A DNA stretch of 64,000 bases from NCBI GenBank assembly GCA_012862575.1, contig BLSF01000009.1:1-64000 (forward strand), given 5' to 3'. Numbering within the stretch: the stretch's first letter is position 1; each line of letters starts with the position of its first letter. A program made the position numbers and the translations under genes. The notes beneath the pieces were generated by a model. That model was not told the origin of the DNA, ran no database searches, and worked only from the letters and a program-made list of their open reading frames with translations. This DNA is from Parietichytrium sp. I65-24A. Its lineage: Eukaryota; Sar; Bigyra; Thraustochytrida; Thraustochytriidae. This document shows positions 1 through 10,300 of the stretch, in pieces.

Positions 1-64
1 AAATGTTTCAACGCCAAGTGTGAGCTAGCCTTGTGTGATTGGTAGGCTATGGATTGAAACATTT
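1..64. repeat. 11-bp perfect inverted repeat
   Basis: AAATGTTTCAA at 1-11 is the exact reverse complement of TTGAAACATTT at 54-64, leaving a 42-nt loop. It lies about 100 bp beyond the 3' end of the leftmost gene. Because it touches the window edge, the arms may extend further left. It may be a transcript-end hairpin or simply chance. Confidence 0.4.
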
Positions 65-121
65 TTCTTTTGTTGTGGGATTTTCTTTTGATAAAATTGT
101 TGAACTGTGAGGATTGTCTAT

Positions 122-127
122 TTTATT
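122..127 (-). terminator. candidate poly(A) signal of the Cys-rich secreted protein gene
   Basis: AATAAA on the minus strand lies 33 nt beyond the stop codon of the gene ending at 160. AATAAA is the classical eukaryotic polyadenylation hexamer. Only a minority of genes in this window have one, so its use here is inferred. Confidence 0.45.
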
Positions 128-159
128 TCAATTGACTTTCTTGGTCTTAATTAAACTTT

Positions 160-1005
160 TTACTTACACGCCAGAACATCAGTGCACTTGCCACACTCTC
201 CTTGTACGAATGCCATGCACTCTCGCGAGCGAAAGCACTTTGTTGGGCACTCTTGCTCGCATGTCCATCCGTTGCATGCCTCCGACACGTCCATCTTGGT
301 ATCGTCGCTTTCCTCCTCCTCCTCAATGTCACTTGAGGAACCGTAAACGTTGTCGCTGCTCTCGGTCGAGCCATCGTCGCAAATGCTCAGATCTGTGCAC
401 TTCTCGCACTCGGTCTGCATAAACTCCATGCACTCAGATGACGTGAAGCAAGTGTTTGGACACTCGTCGCTGCAGCTGCATCCGTCGAGAAGAGCGCGAG
501 ACTTGCGAAGATGCTTGGTCCGGTTGTGCCTTGCCAAATGAACGTGGGTGTGATTGTGTCTTGGCAAGCGAGTGTGATGGGTGTGGTTGTGCCTCGGCAA
601 GCGTGCATGTCCGTGGTGAGTCGAGTTGCGGAGGATCCTGTCTTTGGAGGAGTCAAGTCTGCGAGGACCATCTTCCTTTGGCTCGATCCGGTGTTCACGG
701 GACTTGGTCTGGTTTCGAGGCCCGCGAGGAGGGTGAGGAAACTTGGTCTCGTTCAGGTTGACGAGATCATCCGGATGCAGAGGACAAAGGTCCAGAGTGG
801 TGCACTTGCCACACTCGCTTTGGATGTACTCCATGCAATCTGCAAGATGCGGCAAGAAACAGACAGTCGGGCACTCCATATCGCAGGATTGGAGCCACTC
901 ATCACAGGTGGTAAGATTTCCTTGGTATGGAGCACCAGCGCGCGCCGATGGCTTGGCAGCAACAGCGCCGATGAGAGCGAGGCCTGCAAAGATCAAACGA
1001 GACAT
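160..1005 (-). CDS. secreted protein with three 8-cysteine repeats and a His/Arg-rich linker
   Basis: This encodes 281 residues. The frame is open further upstream to 1305, but the ATG at 1005 is chosen because a signal peptide follows at once (hydrophobic stretch about residues 4-17, likely cleavage near AVAA). The mature protein has three repeats, about residues 34-74, 176-209 and 244-280. Seven cysteines follow the pattern C-x3-C-x3-C-x5/7-C-x7-C-x2-C-x5-C, and one more Cys precedes them, giving 24 cysteines in all. Between repeats 1 and 2 is a basic His/Arg linker (about 112-170) with tandem RLPRHNHTH-type units. Seven N-x-S/T sequons are present, at N30, 85, 98, 127, 140, 151 and 161. 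Between repeats 2 and 3 is an acidic Ser/Glu/Asp stretch (about 210-240). The sequence implies an extracellular or cell-surface disulfide-rich glycoprotein. I recognise no named family, and the metal- or matrix-binding idea is inference. It is transcribed divergently from the ABC transporter. Confidence 0.85.
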   Translation of the reverse strand: MSRLIFAGLALIGAVAAKPSARAGAPYQGNLTTCDEWLQSCDMECPTVCFLPHLADCMEYIQSECGKCTTLDLCPLHPDDLVNLNETKFPHPPRGPRNQTKSREHRIEPKEDGPRRLDSSKDRILRNSTHHGHARLPRHNHTHHTRLPRHNHTHVHLARHNRTKHLRKSRALLDGCSCSDECPNTCFTSSECMEFMQTECEKCTDLSICDDGSTESSDNVYGSSSDIEEEEESDDTKMDVSEACNGWTCEQECPTKCFRSRECMAFVQGECGKCTDVLACK

Positions 1006-2868
1006 TCTACGTTGTTGAGATTCCGGCGGAGAGAGGCACAGTGATTTTTCTCGAGATGGCTCGCGATTGTGAGTCGATTGGCTTTGAATTGGAAATTTTT
1101 GTTTGGTTTGTGTTTTGGGTCTGGTCAAGAGAAATTGTCGGCGACCTTTTGAAGCTGTTGATTCTCTGGCCGTCCGGTCCCAAGGGCAAGGGTCCACGAA
1201 CCATTCCAACCCGTTCGACAAAAACTTTGGACTCCGTGCTTTGCAAATATGGAGCTCGCAATTGTCAGCGCAGAATTTGCGCAACTTCGCAATTTGCCAA
1301 TCCATCTTGGAAATTATTCACTGAAGTTCAATATCCCAGTGACCCATTTTTCTTCCTCTCCAAGGTTTGTGCGATTGCACTTTGCTCCTGGGATGACTTC
1401 CGTGGTCGGAAAGGGTATTGTTTGGCAGTGGATCGACCATACTTTTCAAAGTTTTATTCATCTTCAAGACTTCGTGCCAAGCCAACGTATTGTATTGTGG
1501 AGAAATAGTTCTCGACGTTTGTCAAAGATCGCGACTGTGAATGCATGCTTATCACGAAAACTTACTGAATGTGAAAGCGTGGGAATAGGTATGCATGACT
1601 TGCAGGGCACTTGGTTCAGGTTCTGCTAATTATTCTTATTCATTTAGCTACTTGGTTCTTTAGTAGCTAGTTCAGCGATGGTCGATTCAGAAGCTCAAAT
1701 GCGTTCCTCAGAGTCTTCTGAATAGAGCCAGCGCCTAGTCCTTTATCAGAGGTTTCTTGGTTTTTTCTACCTATGATGAAAACGAGAGCGAATTCAAAAC
1801 AGGTTGGCTAGGCTGGCCGAGTTCAGAGTTCACAGATGTTCACAGTGGAACTTCTGTTCTCGACCATGCCTGACCGCTTTCAAATGATTCAAAAAATGCC
1901 TGACTCCTAATATTGAAAGTCCTTATTCAAGAACTCCGACGTAGCGCTGCACCGCAACGGCAACCCTGCCAGGAAATCCCCTTAGCATTCGCTCATTCAC
2001 ATCACATCTGCAATGAACAAATCGCAATGCGAAATGCGAAGTCATCTCTCGACGTCTGTGGTCTCCCGTGAGTCCGTCCTTCTGAACACTACAGCTTTTC
2101 GTAGCAGCTACTACTAGCTAGCTGTCTATTCCTTAATTCTTCAAATCCCACTTTCATTTATCCGGTGCTCGCTCGTCGAGCTCGCGAGTCTGAGTGTCTC
2201 CAGTGTCTCGAGTGTGCGGTGGTGACCGCGGCCGCGACCCTTCAAGTTCACGACACTGGAAGCATGTCCAGAAGTAGCAGAACCTTTCCAAACGCACGGT
2301 CAGAAGATGTCAAGAGATGTCACGAGCTTTGAAATAAGTTAGTGTCATGAGCGGACAGTAGGTGTGTAGCCAGCCAGTAGCCAGCGTTGAGCTGGTCTTC
2401 GTTCATAACTGTGATAAATGAAATATGACGCGACCGCGATGGAAATCCTGATTTCCATCATCAAGTGCGCGGCCCTTGCCGCCGCTGTGCGGAAAGCGAG
2501 ATTAGGAACACAGTCGCTGATATCCCGAGCGAAAAACATGCAAAACGAGAGTCTCTTCTGTCTTTCCAGTCTTCCTGTCAATCATGAGTCCTGCGCCAAA
2601 CATTCCGAATTCCGTCCTTCCGCTAGCGAGTGTTTATCTATCCCACGCTCGTAACATCTCGTAACTCGAACGGCAATCCTGGAAATCCCATTTCTGATCC
2701 ACAGACACATAGACAAGACGCTCACGTCTCTCCTCTATCCCTCAGTAGTACTCTCTCAGCGGGCTTACCGCTGCCAGGTCTATCCTAGGCTACAGTGGGT
2801 CATGCACGCTACAGTTGCTCTACTCGTCATACTAACCATTGCCGCCTCTGTAAAAATGTGTCAGATAC

Positions 2869-2888
2869 GAGAGAGAGAGAGAGAGAGA
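2869..2888 (+). repeat. (GA)10 microsatellite in ABC transporter promoter
   Basis: Ten uninterrupted GA dinucleotides lie on the sense strand, 200 bp upstream of the ABC transporter start. Similar sense-strand GA tracts precede several other genes in the window, so this may be a promoter element rather than neutral repeat. Confidence 0.8.
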
Positions 2889-2947
2889 TCCATTTCAACA
2901 TAGTGAGAACTGTGAGTTCAACCAACTCCAAGACAGTCCCTCAGCCG

Positions 2948-2971
2948 CGCGGACACGCGGACACGCGGACA
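2948..2971 (+). repeat. 8-bp tandem repeat CGCGGACA, 3 copies
   Basis: Three perfect head-to-tail copies of CGCGGACA lie 117-141 bp upstream of the ABC transporter start. A second array of the same period follows at 3031-3084. Confidence 0.8.
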
Positions 2972-3030
2972 CTCGGGCTCTCGGAGACGCGAGTGGTGGG
3001 TGGGCGAGGGCATAGAGGGGGGCAGAGGGC

Positions 3031-3084
3031 GATAGGTCGATAGGCCGATAGGTCGGTAGGTCGGTAGGTCGGTAGGGCGATAGG
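3031..3084 (+). repeat. 8-bp tandem repeat (GRTAGGYC), about 6.75 copies, abutting a start codon
   Basis: Units GATAGGTC, GATAGGCC, GATAGGTC, GGTAGGTC, GGTAGGTC, GGTAGGGC and GATAGG run in register from 3031 and end four bases before the ATG at 3089. The array must lie in the 5' leader or core promoter of the ABC transporter gene. Its copy number is likely to vary between strains. Confidence 0.85.
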
Positions 3085-3088
3085 CAGT

Positions 3089-6000
3089 ATGGAGACGGTG
3101 CGTGCGAGCGGCATGGGCCGCAAGTTGACGTTCGCCGCGGCGCTGGCCGCAGGCGCTTATTACGTTCGGATGCAGCAGCTGGAGGCGAAGAAGAAGGCGA
3201 AGATGAAGGCGCAGACGCAGGCAGACGGAGGGGACAAGCCGCGCAAGAAGAAGGAGGCGAATCCGATGGTGCAGATATTCTGGAGGCTGTGGCCGTTTAT
3301 GAAGAGCAGGAAGGAGCTGGAGGCAGATCCTGACGCCAAAGTGGGCCAGATGGAGCTGGTGGCCATTTTCCTGGTGTCTGTGCTCAGGACCTGGCATCAG
3401 AACAGGATGGTGTACATTAAGCGCGACCTGATGCAGGCCACCTACAAGCGGAACCAGGCAATGTTCGCAAGCATCATGAAAGAGACCGTCGTGCTGAGCG
3501 TGCTCAGCTCGGCCATCTTTGCGGTCCACCGCTTCCTGAAAGAGAGGCTCACGCTCGTGTGGCGCGAAAAGTTGACCCGCCAGCTTCACCGCCGGTATTT
3601 CCACAACATGAACTACTACAAGATCAGCCACATGAACAAAAGCGCCATTAGCGATGTGGAGGAGCGCATCACCCGTGACCCACGCCGTTTCTGCAAGGGC
3701 CTCGCTGACGAAATGGAGAAATTGTCGGCTGCATTGACATCCGGGATCTGGTTCACCTACAAGCTCACCAACATCTCCTCGCTGCCGTACGCGGTATCGC
3801 CTCTCATGTATTTTTACGTGGCGTTCCGACTCTCGTTCTCTCTTGCGCCAAACTGGAGCAAGCGCTGGAGAGGAATGCTGGATCGCCGCGGCGTTTACCA
3901 AAAATCCCAGACTCGGCTGTTGACCCACTCGGAGGCGATCTGCGCGTACCAAGGAAACGAGCTCGAGCGGTCCATCATCGAGCGCAATTGGGAGGAATTT
4001 CTGACGTACTGCGTCAAATTCGTTCGCGACGCGTCCCTCTTTCAGTTTGCTACCTCCGCACTCTTCGAATACGGGGGGCACTCTTTCGCTGAGGCGTTGA
4101 TTGTGGGCAAATATATCCGTCCTCACACAAAGGTCAAGAAGGCGCTTCTGCTCGCCAAAACGCCAGCCGAGCGCGTGAATGCCAACGCTGACCTTTTTAG
4201 CGAAATCAGATTCCTCACCGAGTACTTTATCCGGGCCATGTCCGCGCAGGGAACAGTCATCGCAGTGCTTCGCCAGCTTCAGAATATGCGCGGACCTGCA
4301 AAGCGTTTGACGGAGCTCTATGACACCTTGGAGCGCTTCGACTCCGAGCTTAGAAGCAGCACTACTTTTCAGAATGACATGGACCGCATCGAGTTTAAGG
4401 ATGTGCAGGTTTACACTCCGACCGGACAAATGCTTGTCAAGGATCTCAACTTTCACATTGAGACTGGAACCAGCATGCTTCTCACTGGAGTGAACGGAAG
4501 TGGAAAATCTTCCATCTTCCGTTGCCTTGGTTCACTTTGGACGGTTCCTGAAGGGGGCGTCATCACGAAGCCTGGCGGAGGTGAACAAGGCCTGAATCAG
4601 GCCGTCTTTTATTTGCCACAAAAGCCTTACAATGTCCTCGGAACGCTTCGCGAGCAGATGACCTACCCTGAAAGCCAAGATAAGGCGAAGGACATCTCTG
4701 CTGAGCAGCTCAAGGAGCTTCTGGAGGAAGTGGACTTGGGCTATCTCATGGACCGCCAGAAGGGCGTTCACGATAATCAAGAAGTCGATTGGGACGCAGT
4801 GCTAAGTCTCGGTGAGAAACAGCGTCTTGCAATGGCTCGCCTCTTCTGGCACACCCCAAAGTTCGCTATTCTGGACGAGTGCACCTCCGGAGTGTCCGCT
4901 TCGATGGAGAAACGGCTCTACGAGGCTTGCAACAGCCGTGGTATCACCGCCATCACCATCTCCCATCGCCCAGTCTTGGAGCAGTACCACGACGTCGTGC
5001 TGAATATTTTGGCTGACGGCGAAGGTGGCTGGGAGTGGAGAGAGACTGCTCGCGGGAAACAGCGCCGCGAGGCTGGGGAAGGAAAACCTGTGAAGGTTGC
5101 TGCGGACTCTGGAGAATCTGCGGTCGGAGGCTACTCAGCTGCGTACTTCAAGGACGAAAAGGGAGATGCACTTTTGGAGCGCCAGAGACTCCAACAGCGC
5201 AGCCAAAAGTACAAGGATCTGGCGGCAACGCTTCGCGACAAGTCGCTGGAGCTCAGCGAAAAGGGATTGCTCAAAGTTTCTACCAGCCAGCGCCTCATCG
5301 ACGTTATCCACAAGTTCATGCCTAATGGCGCATCGTGGCAGGACCCAGAGTTCCACCGCATCCTCCTTTTGGCCGGTCTCGTGGTCGGAAAGACGCTCCT
5401 GGCTGACGCTATCGCACGCTACGACGGTTACATCCTCTCGACGGTCATGCAGAATGACTGGTGGGTCTTTGTTCGCGCAGTTGCATCGGGTGCTTTCTTC
5501 AGGACTTTCTTGAGCGTGTTTGATGCTCAAATGAGTCTTCACAAGTGGTACCTGAACCTTGAGTGGCGCAGGCGTTTGACGACGTACTTGATGGACAAGT
5601 ATTTCCACCTGAATACTTTTTACGATATCAAGAATCACGATGACCGCATTAGCGATCCGGATGACAGAATGACTGAACAGGTGGAGAGCTTGTCCATCGC
5701 CCTCACTGATTTGTGGACCTCGCTCATGAAACCGGCATTCGACATCACCTTCAACTCGATCATGCTTTATCGAGTCCTGGGTCTGCGCGGGGTCACGTAC
5801 ACCTCTGGGTACATGCTTGGAGGCTTCGTCGTGATGCAGTATCTTGTTCCAAACTTTCGCATGATTCGAAAAGAAGAATCGAGTCTCGAGGCGCGATTTC
5901 GCTTCGTACACAACCGCCTTGTGGAACATACCGAGTCAGTTGCCTTCTTCGGAGGTGACGACGTTGAGCATGGCGTGGTTGAACGCCGATTCAAGGCTGT

Positions 6001-7087
6001 GAGCGACCACATCAAGGACTCGCAGGTCAAGACCTTGAGGTTCAACCTGTTCAATAACTTTAGCCTCAAGCAGACTCCTGACTTGGTGGCCTTTGCTTTG
6101 CGCATGTTCTTTGCAGAGGGCTTCTCGTCCGATGATTCCGTGCTCACGGGAGATGGGTCGGCTATCTCGCAGCAGGGTGAGTACATCCAGCAGACCGTTA
6201 TGCGCAGTTTCAAGAGCTTCGGTGATGCCTTTGACTTGCAAGAAACCATCGGACAATTTCTCGGAACACTTGAGCAGGTGACAGACTTCATGTATGTCCT
6301 CGAAGATGTCTCCGCAAGCCAGAATCGACACAAGGTTGCTTTGGAGCACCACGAAGCTCTTGAGAACGAGGGTGCTGTCGTTCCTTCTGAAGACGGCTCC
6401 ATCGAGTTCAGTGACGTGGACATCGTGGCCCCTGGCGAAATTTGCTGTGTCGCAAATTTGAGCTTCAAGGTGAATCCTGGCGAGTCACTCATCGTCACTG
6501 GGCCCAATGCTTCGGGTAAAAGTTCTATTTTCAGAACTTTGGGAGGCTTGTGGCCAATTCCGAAGGGAACTATCAGCCGCCCTTGCAATGAGCACGACAT
6601 TGTCACCCCAAAGCAAGTCTTTTTGGTTCCCCAACGCCCTTACTCTGTGACAGGATCACTCGCAGATCAGATCACATACCCAGAGGTCATCCCCCAAGAA
6701 GAGTTCACTGAAGAGCACGAGCGTAAATTGCGAGCGCTGCTCCGGCTAGTCCGTGTTGAGCGCTTGATTGAGCGTGACTACCATGGCCAGAAAGGGTGGC
6801 ACAAGACTGCGAAATGGGAGGATGTTCTTTCCCTCGGCGAGCAACAGCGTATTGGCTGTGCACGACTTTTTTACCACGAGCCACAATTCGCCGTTTTGGA
6901 CGAATGTACCAGTGCGGTGTCTGTCGATGTAGAGAGAGAGCTCTACAAAGCAGCTCATGAGCGCAATATCACCTGCGTTACCATCTCCCAGCGGCTGGCT
7001 CTGGAGGAGTTCCATCACCAGGAACTCTGCCTTGGTGACTCCTACGGAGAAGATGCCTGGGAGTTGCGCAAAATCGACCACAGCTAA
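3089..7087 (+). CDS. full-length peroxisomal ABC transporter, subfamily D (ABCD)
   Basis: This encodes 1332 residues as two fused ABCD half-transporters, TMD1-NBD1-TMD2-NBD2. NBD1 has Walker A TGVNGSGKSS near residue 466, signature LSLGEKQ near 572 and Walker B/D-loop FAILDECTSGVS just after. NBD2 has TGPNASGKSS near 1137, LSLGEQQ near 1247 and FAVLDECTSAVS. TMD2 keeps the ABCD membrane-domain signature DDRISDPDDRMTEQV; the TMD1 equivalent (AISDVEERITRDPRRF) is degenerate. Known members import very-long-chain or other acyl-CoAs into peroxisomes for beta-oxidation. Animals and fungi use half-size proteins that dimerise, whereas plant CTS/PXA1 is fused at about 1340 residues, as here. The N-terminus is basic with a short hydrophobic segment. 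The ATG at 3089 has a purine at -3 and G at +4. The gene is convergent with the lipase gene 256 bp away. Confidence 0.95.
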   Translation: METVRASGMGRKLTFAAALAAGAYYVRMQQLEAKKKAKMKAQTQADGGDKPRKKKEANPMVQIFWRLWPFMKSRKELEADPDAKVGQMELVAIFLVSVLRTWHQNRMVYIKRDLMQATYKRNQAMFASIMKETVVLSVLSSAIFAVHRFLKERLTLVWREKLTRQLHRRYFHNMNYYKISHMNKSAISDVEERITRDPRRFCKGLADEMEKLSAALTSGIWFTYKLTNISSLPYAVSPLMYFYVAFRLSFSLAPNWSKRWRGMLDRRGVYQKSQTRLLTHSEAICAYQGNELERSIIERNWEEFLTYCVKFVRDASLFQFATSALFEYGGHSFAEALIVGKYIRPHTKVKKALLLAKTPAERVNANADLFSEIRFLTEYFIRAMSAQGTVIAVLRQLQNMRGPAKRLTELYDTLERFDSELRSSTTFQNDMDRIEFKDVQVYTPTGQMLVKDLNFHIETGTSMLLTGVNGSGKSSIFRCLGSLWTVPEGGVITKPGGGEQGLNQAVFYLPQKPYNVLGTLREQMTYPESQDKAKDISAEQLKELLEEVDLGYLMDRQKGVHDNQEVDWDAVLSLGEKQRLAMARLFWHTPKFAILDECTSGVSASMEKRLYEACNSRGITAITISHRPVLEQYHDVVLNILADGEGGWEWRETARGKQRREAGEGKPVKVAADSGESAVGGYSAAYFKDEKGDALLERQRLQQRSQKYKDLAATLRDKSLELSEKGLLKVSTSQRLIDVIHKFMPNGASWQDPEFHRILLLAGLVVGKTLLADAIARYDGYILSTVMQNDWWVFVRAVASGAFFRTFLSVFDAQMSLHKWYLNLEWRRRLTTYLMDKYFHLNTFYDIKNHDDRISDPDDRMTEQVESLSIALTDLWTSLMKPAFDITFNSIMLYRVLGLRGVTYTSGYMLGGFVVMQYLVPNFRMIRKEESSLEARFRFVHNRLVEHTESVAFFGGDDVEHGVVERRFKAVSDHIKDSQVKTLRFNLFNNFSLKQTPDLVAFALRMFFAEGFSSDDSVLTGDGSAISQQGEYIQQTVMRSFKSFGDAFDLQETIGQFLGTLEQVTDFMYVLEDVSASQNRHKVALEHHEALENEGAVVPSEDGSIEFSDVDIVAPGEICCVANLSFKVNPGESLIVTGPNASGKSSIFRTLGGLWPIPKGTISRPCNEHDIVTPKQVFLVPQRPYSVTGSLADQITYPEVIPQEEFTEEHERKLRALLRLVRVERLIERDYHGQKGWHKTAKWEDVLSLGEQQRIGCARLFYHEPQFAVLDECTSAVSVDVERELYKAAHERNITCVTISQRLALEEFHHQELCLGDSYGEDAWELRKIDHS

Positions 7088-7343
7088 TCTCATGGAAGGT
7101 CCCGTGAGTTCTTCGTTCCATCCAGCCAGTAGCACCGTCTTTAAAGTCGCATATATATCAAAGAAGAAAAAAAGTATATAAAAGCAACACAGGAGTTTAT
7201 AAAAAAACACAAAGAAATTCAGCTCTGAAACAGTCGTGGCAAGTGTGCCGAGGATCCAAGCCCCAAGCACAATAGTTTTCCGAAGCCAATCCGAAAAGAC
7301 ACGAGCTGCTGATTCAAGCTCCCAAGCGCTTCGCAATGACCAC

Positions 7344-10300
7344 TCACATGTCAGCGCTACGGTCCATTAATGACAACAGGATTTCAAGCTCTTCGGCGGA
7401 GAGAATGGCTCCCAGTTCAGACTGACAATTTCGGATTTTGTCTCTGAGCTCAGACACTGACGCAGCCCCTTTCGAGGACTCACTTTGGTCCAATCTTGGC
7501 GAGCTAGTAGGTGTACTCCGCGAGGGGTCTCCCTCCTCGAGATCCTCACTGTCGATATCTGAGCAAATCGTTTCGGCGTCCTCATCATCTCCATACAATA
7601 CAACCTCAAAATTTGGAGATAAACTCCCATTCGCAGTTTCAGTTGCAATTGACGTCATCGTCGCTGCCGCCATGCTGGGAGCGCTTAATTCCATCAAGCT
7701 TCGCGAGCCAGACTTGAGAGAGTATATGTCTGAACTGGACCCCACTTTCCCACCGCCTTTCTGGCTCCGCAGTTCCAGCCTAGCAAAGTACTCTTCGAGG
7801 TTTTCCGGCGTCTGGGAACTTGCCGTGGTGAACTCCACACTGTCAAACTTAAACGTGACTCCATTTTGGAAAAACATGGGATACGCGTTTCGAACCAACT
7901 GCTCATCAGCATCCAGGATATCCTGCGTGGCGAATTTGCATATTTTGTTGATGGTACTAGCCCAAAATATATCTCGGTCAGAGTGCACACCTAAGCGTCC
8001 GTAAAAAAATAAAAGTGCGAGTCCATACCGCGACATGAAATGCCGCGTTTTATTTGGCCGGGCAAAAGCATGAAGCATTGCCACTTCAATAAAGTTGGGC
8101 CCGATAAGCAGATTTCCGCGAAGATCCAGCAAAAGCTCCTACTCGTTGCAATGCAAAGTGTCAAACTTATCAGTCAACAAACAGTGAACGAATAAAATAG
8201 AAGTACGCGCAACTTACCAGTCCGACGTGAAAATATCCAGTAACAATCGACTTGCAGATTCGTGGAGGTGTCTTCGGAATTATGTCTGTGGCAAGAACAA
8301 ATCTTCTCGCAGAAGGAACGATTCTATTAAACCTCTGCAGGAAAGAAAAGTTACAAACCCTCGGACAACCAAAGGTCGTGAGCTGAATCGCAGGAACCCT
8401 CTCTCTGCGATTTTGCCGCTCACAAATTTGCTTCGCAAAGTCAAAAGCACACAAAGTAGCGAGTCCGCCCCCTAGGGAATGCCCTGTGCAAAACATTGCC
8501 CGGCACTGTTTTGGTCCGCCGGAGGAGCTGCCGTCAATGTTCTCATATAGATACGGATCCACCAGTGCTTTAATTTCCTTCGCAACAGATTGATACGCCA
8601 ACAGAAATCCTCCGTGCACCTTCGGTTCCTTGTCCGCATAATGCTCCATTAATGGGTTTTTCTGAAGTACAGGAGAAATCTCAGTAGCGTCTTCGTGAAC
8701 CACCAAACTGAAATTGAGATCCGTCTTGACATTAATTCCAGTCACGGTTCCTCGAAATGCAACCACGATACGGTCGTAACCGACGCAAACGATGGCGTGC
8801 GTGTCCGTTTCTTTGTTGACGACGTGTCTCAACAGCTTAATATTGGAAGACTCCACCATAGCGGCCTTTTGTTCAAACGTAAGGTGGGTTTTACTCGAGC
8901 TCATGGTGTACACAATGTTGGAACAATTGTGTAAGAGCATCTCTGTCTCAAAAGCAAGGACATGACTCCTGACCTGGGCCATTAGGAGCGTGCGTAAAAG
9001 GAAGCTCTCCATAGGCTCCTTAGAGTGAGTCCTGTTGGCATGAACCAGGTCCTCTGATTCAAAGCGCACAAGGGCTCGACCGTCACTTAGATCAGCGCGA
9101 TTGCCTGTTATCGCTAAAAACGCCATGTCAAAACCTTTGCCGCCACGTACTACGTCACCAGCGTTCATTGATGCCCCGAGCAAAATCGATTCAGGTCCGG
9201 TTAAGCCACGGATGCCGAATAGAGATTGGAGCTCTCGATGAAACTCCGTGTGGTTATCAATGCCTTGCTCGTTGTCATCCACCTCCAAAATGTTTCTGGA
9301 GCTGATGTACGTTGAGGCTTTGGATTTCTGAGAAAGCAGTTGTGCAAAATCTCTCTCAAAAGCCACAAAGACTGGATTCTCATCAAAATAAGTTTCCAGA
9401 ACCTCCTCCACTTCGTCACCGCTCGAGCTTGGTCTGGACTGAAAGCCGGACATCTTGCCTTGCGAAGAAGTGCGCTCTGACCTGGTCTCTTCTTCAGTGT
9501 CGTGCTCTCGTTTCGCGGTGGTTGAGGAGTCTCTCTGAAGAGACTTTGCGGGTAAAAACCAGCCCAAGAACCCAACAGAGTCGGCCGGAAGAAAGACGTA
9601 GGCCAGGAGTAAATTCACCATGGACATGAGAAACGTCAAACAAACAAACGCGGCACTCCCACTCGTCACCCCAGCTTCGAAGAGAGGACTCACAATGATG
9701 TCCAAGTTGTCGACAGAACCTGTTGAGCTCACAATCCATAGCGAAACAGGCGGCACAGACACTTCTAAGAGGCAAAGCAGTGAGACCATCGTAAAGTATG
9801 ATACGCTGAGCACCAAGAAAAACGAGAAGCCTAAGTAATTGGCTCTGTTAAGAGCGTACGGGACGGTACTCATGGTCTTGTACGCTCTACGCACGACTTT
9901 GATTTCAATAAACAGCATGATCATTTCCAAAACAAACAATACAGCGCTGGCGATCGCGCGCTCAAAACTTAGAGAATAGCTGGTAGGGCTGCAATAGCTT
10001 GTGCCATTCACATTTTTGGCAGCGCATACTCGCAGCACTGTGATGATTCCGAAACCAGGCACAATACTGGGTTCGAAGTCGAGGAGAATGCTGATTATGC
10101 CAAAAAGTGCAAAGTACAAGATCTGATATAGCACCAAACCCCATGGGATAGATCGCACCAGGATGCTTCGATTGCTTGTTTCATTTTGGAATCGTCTCTT
10201 TGAACAGCAAATCCAGCAGCAGCACAAGTAAAAGCACACTGTAACGCTGGCCATGTTGGTTCCCCACCAAATGGTCTCGTGTGCCTTGTGCGCAGCGTTC

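Larger units (their letters stand above)
1006..3088. other. divergent intergenic region (2.1 kb)
   Basis: This is the shared 5' region of the Cys-rich protein gene (-) and the ABC transporter gene (+). I see no convincing coding sequence; the frames here are short with atypical composition. The right third carries simple-sequence tracts listed separately: (GA)10 and two 8-bp tandem arrays leading up to the ABC start codon. Confidence 0.6.

Noticed and set aside
1006-1305. N-terminal extension of the Cys-rich protein up to 1305
   Set aside because: It would bury the obvious signal peptide 100 residues inside. The extension is non-conserved-looking basic sequence in what should be the 5' leader.
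2918-4456. 512-codon open frame on the minus strand
   Set aside because: It lies antisense to the 5' half of the ABC transporter, has low-complexity His/Leu/Arg composition and no motif. It is a shadow of the conserved plus-strand gene.
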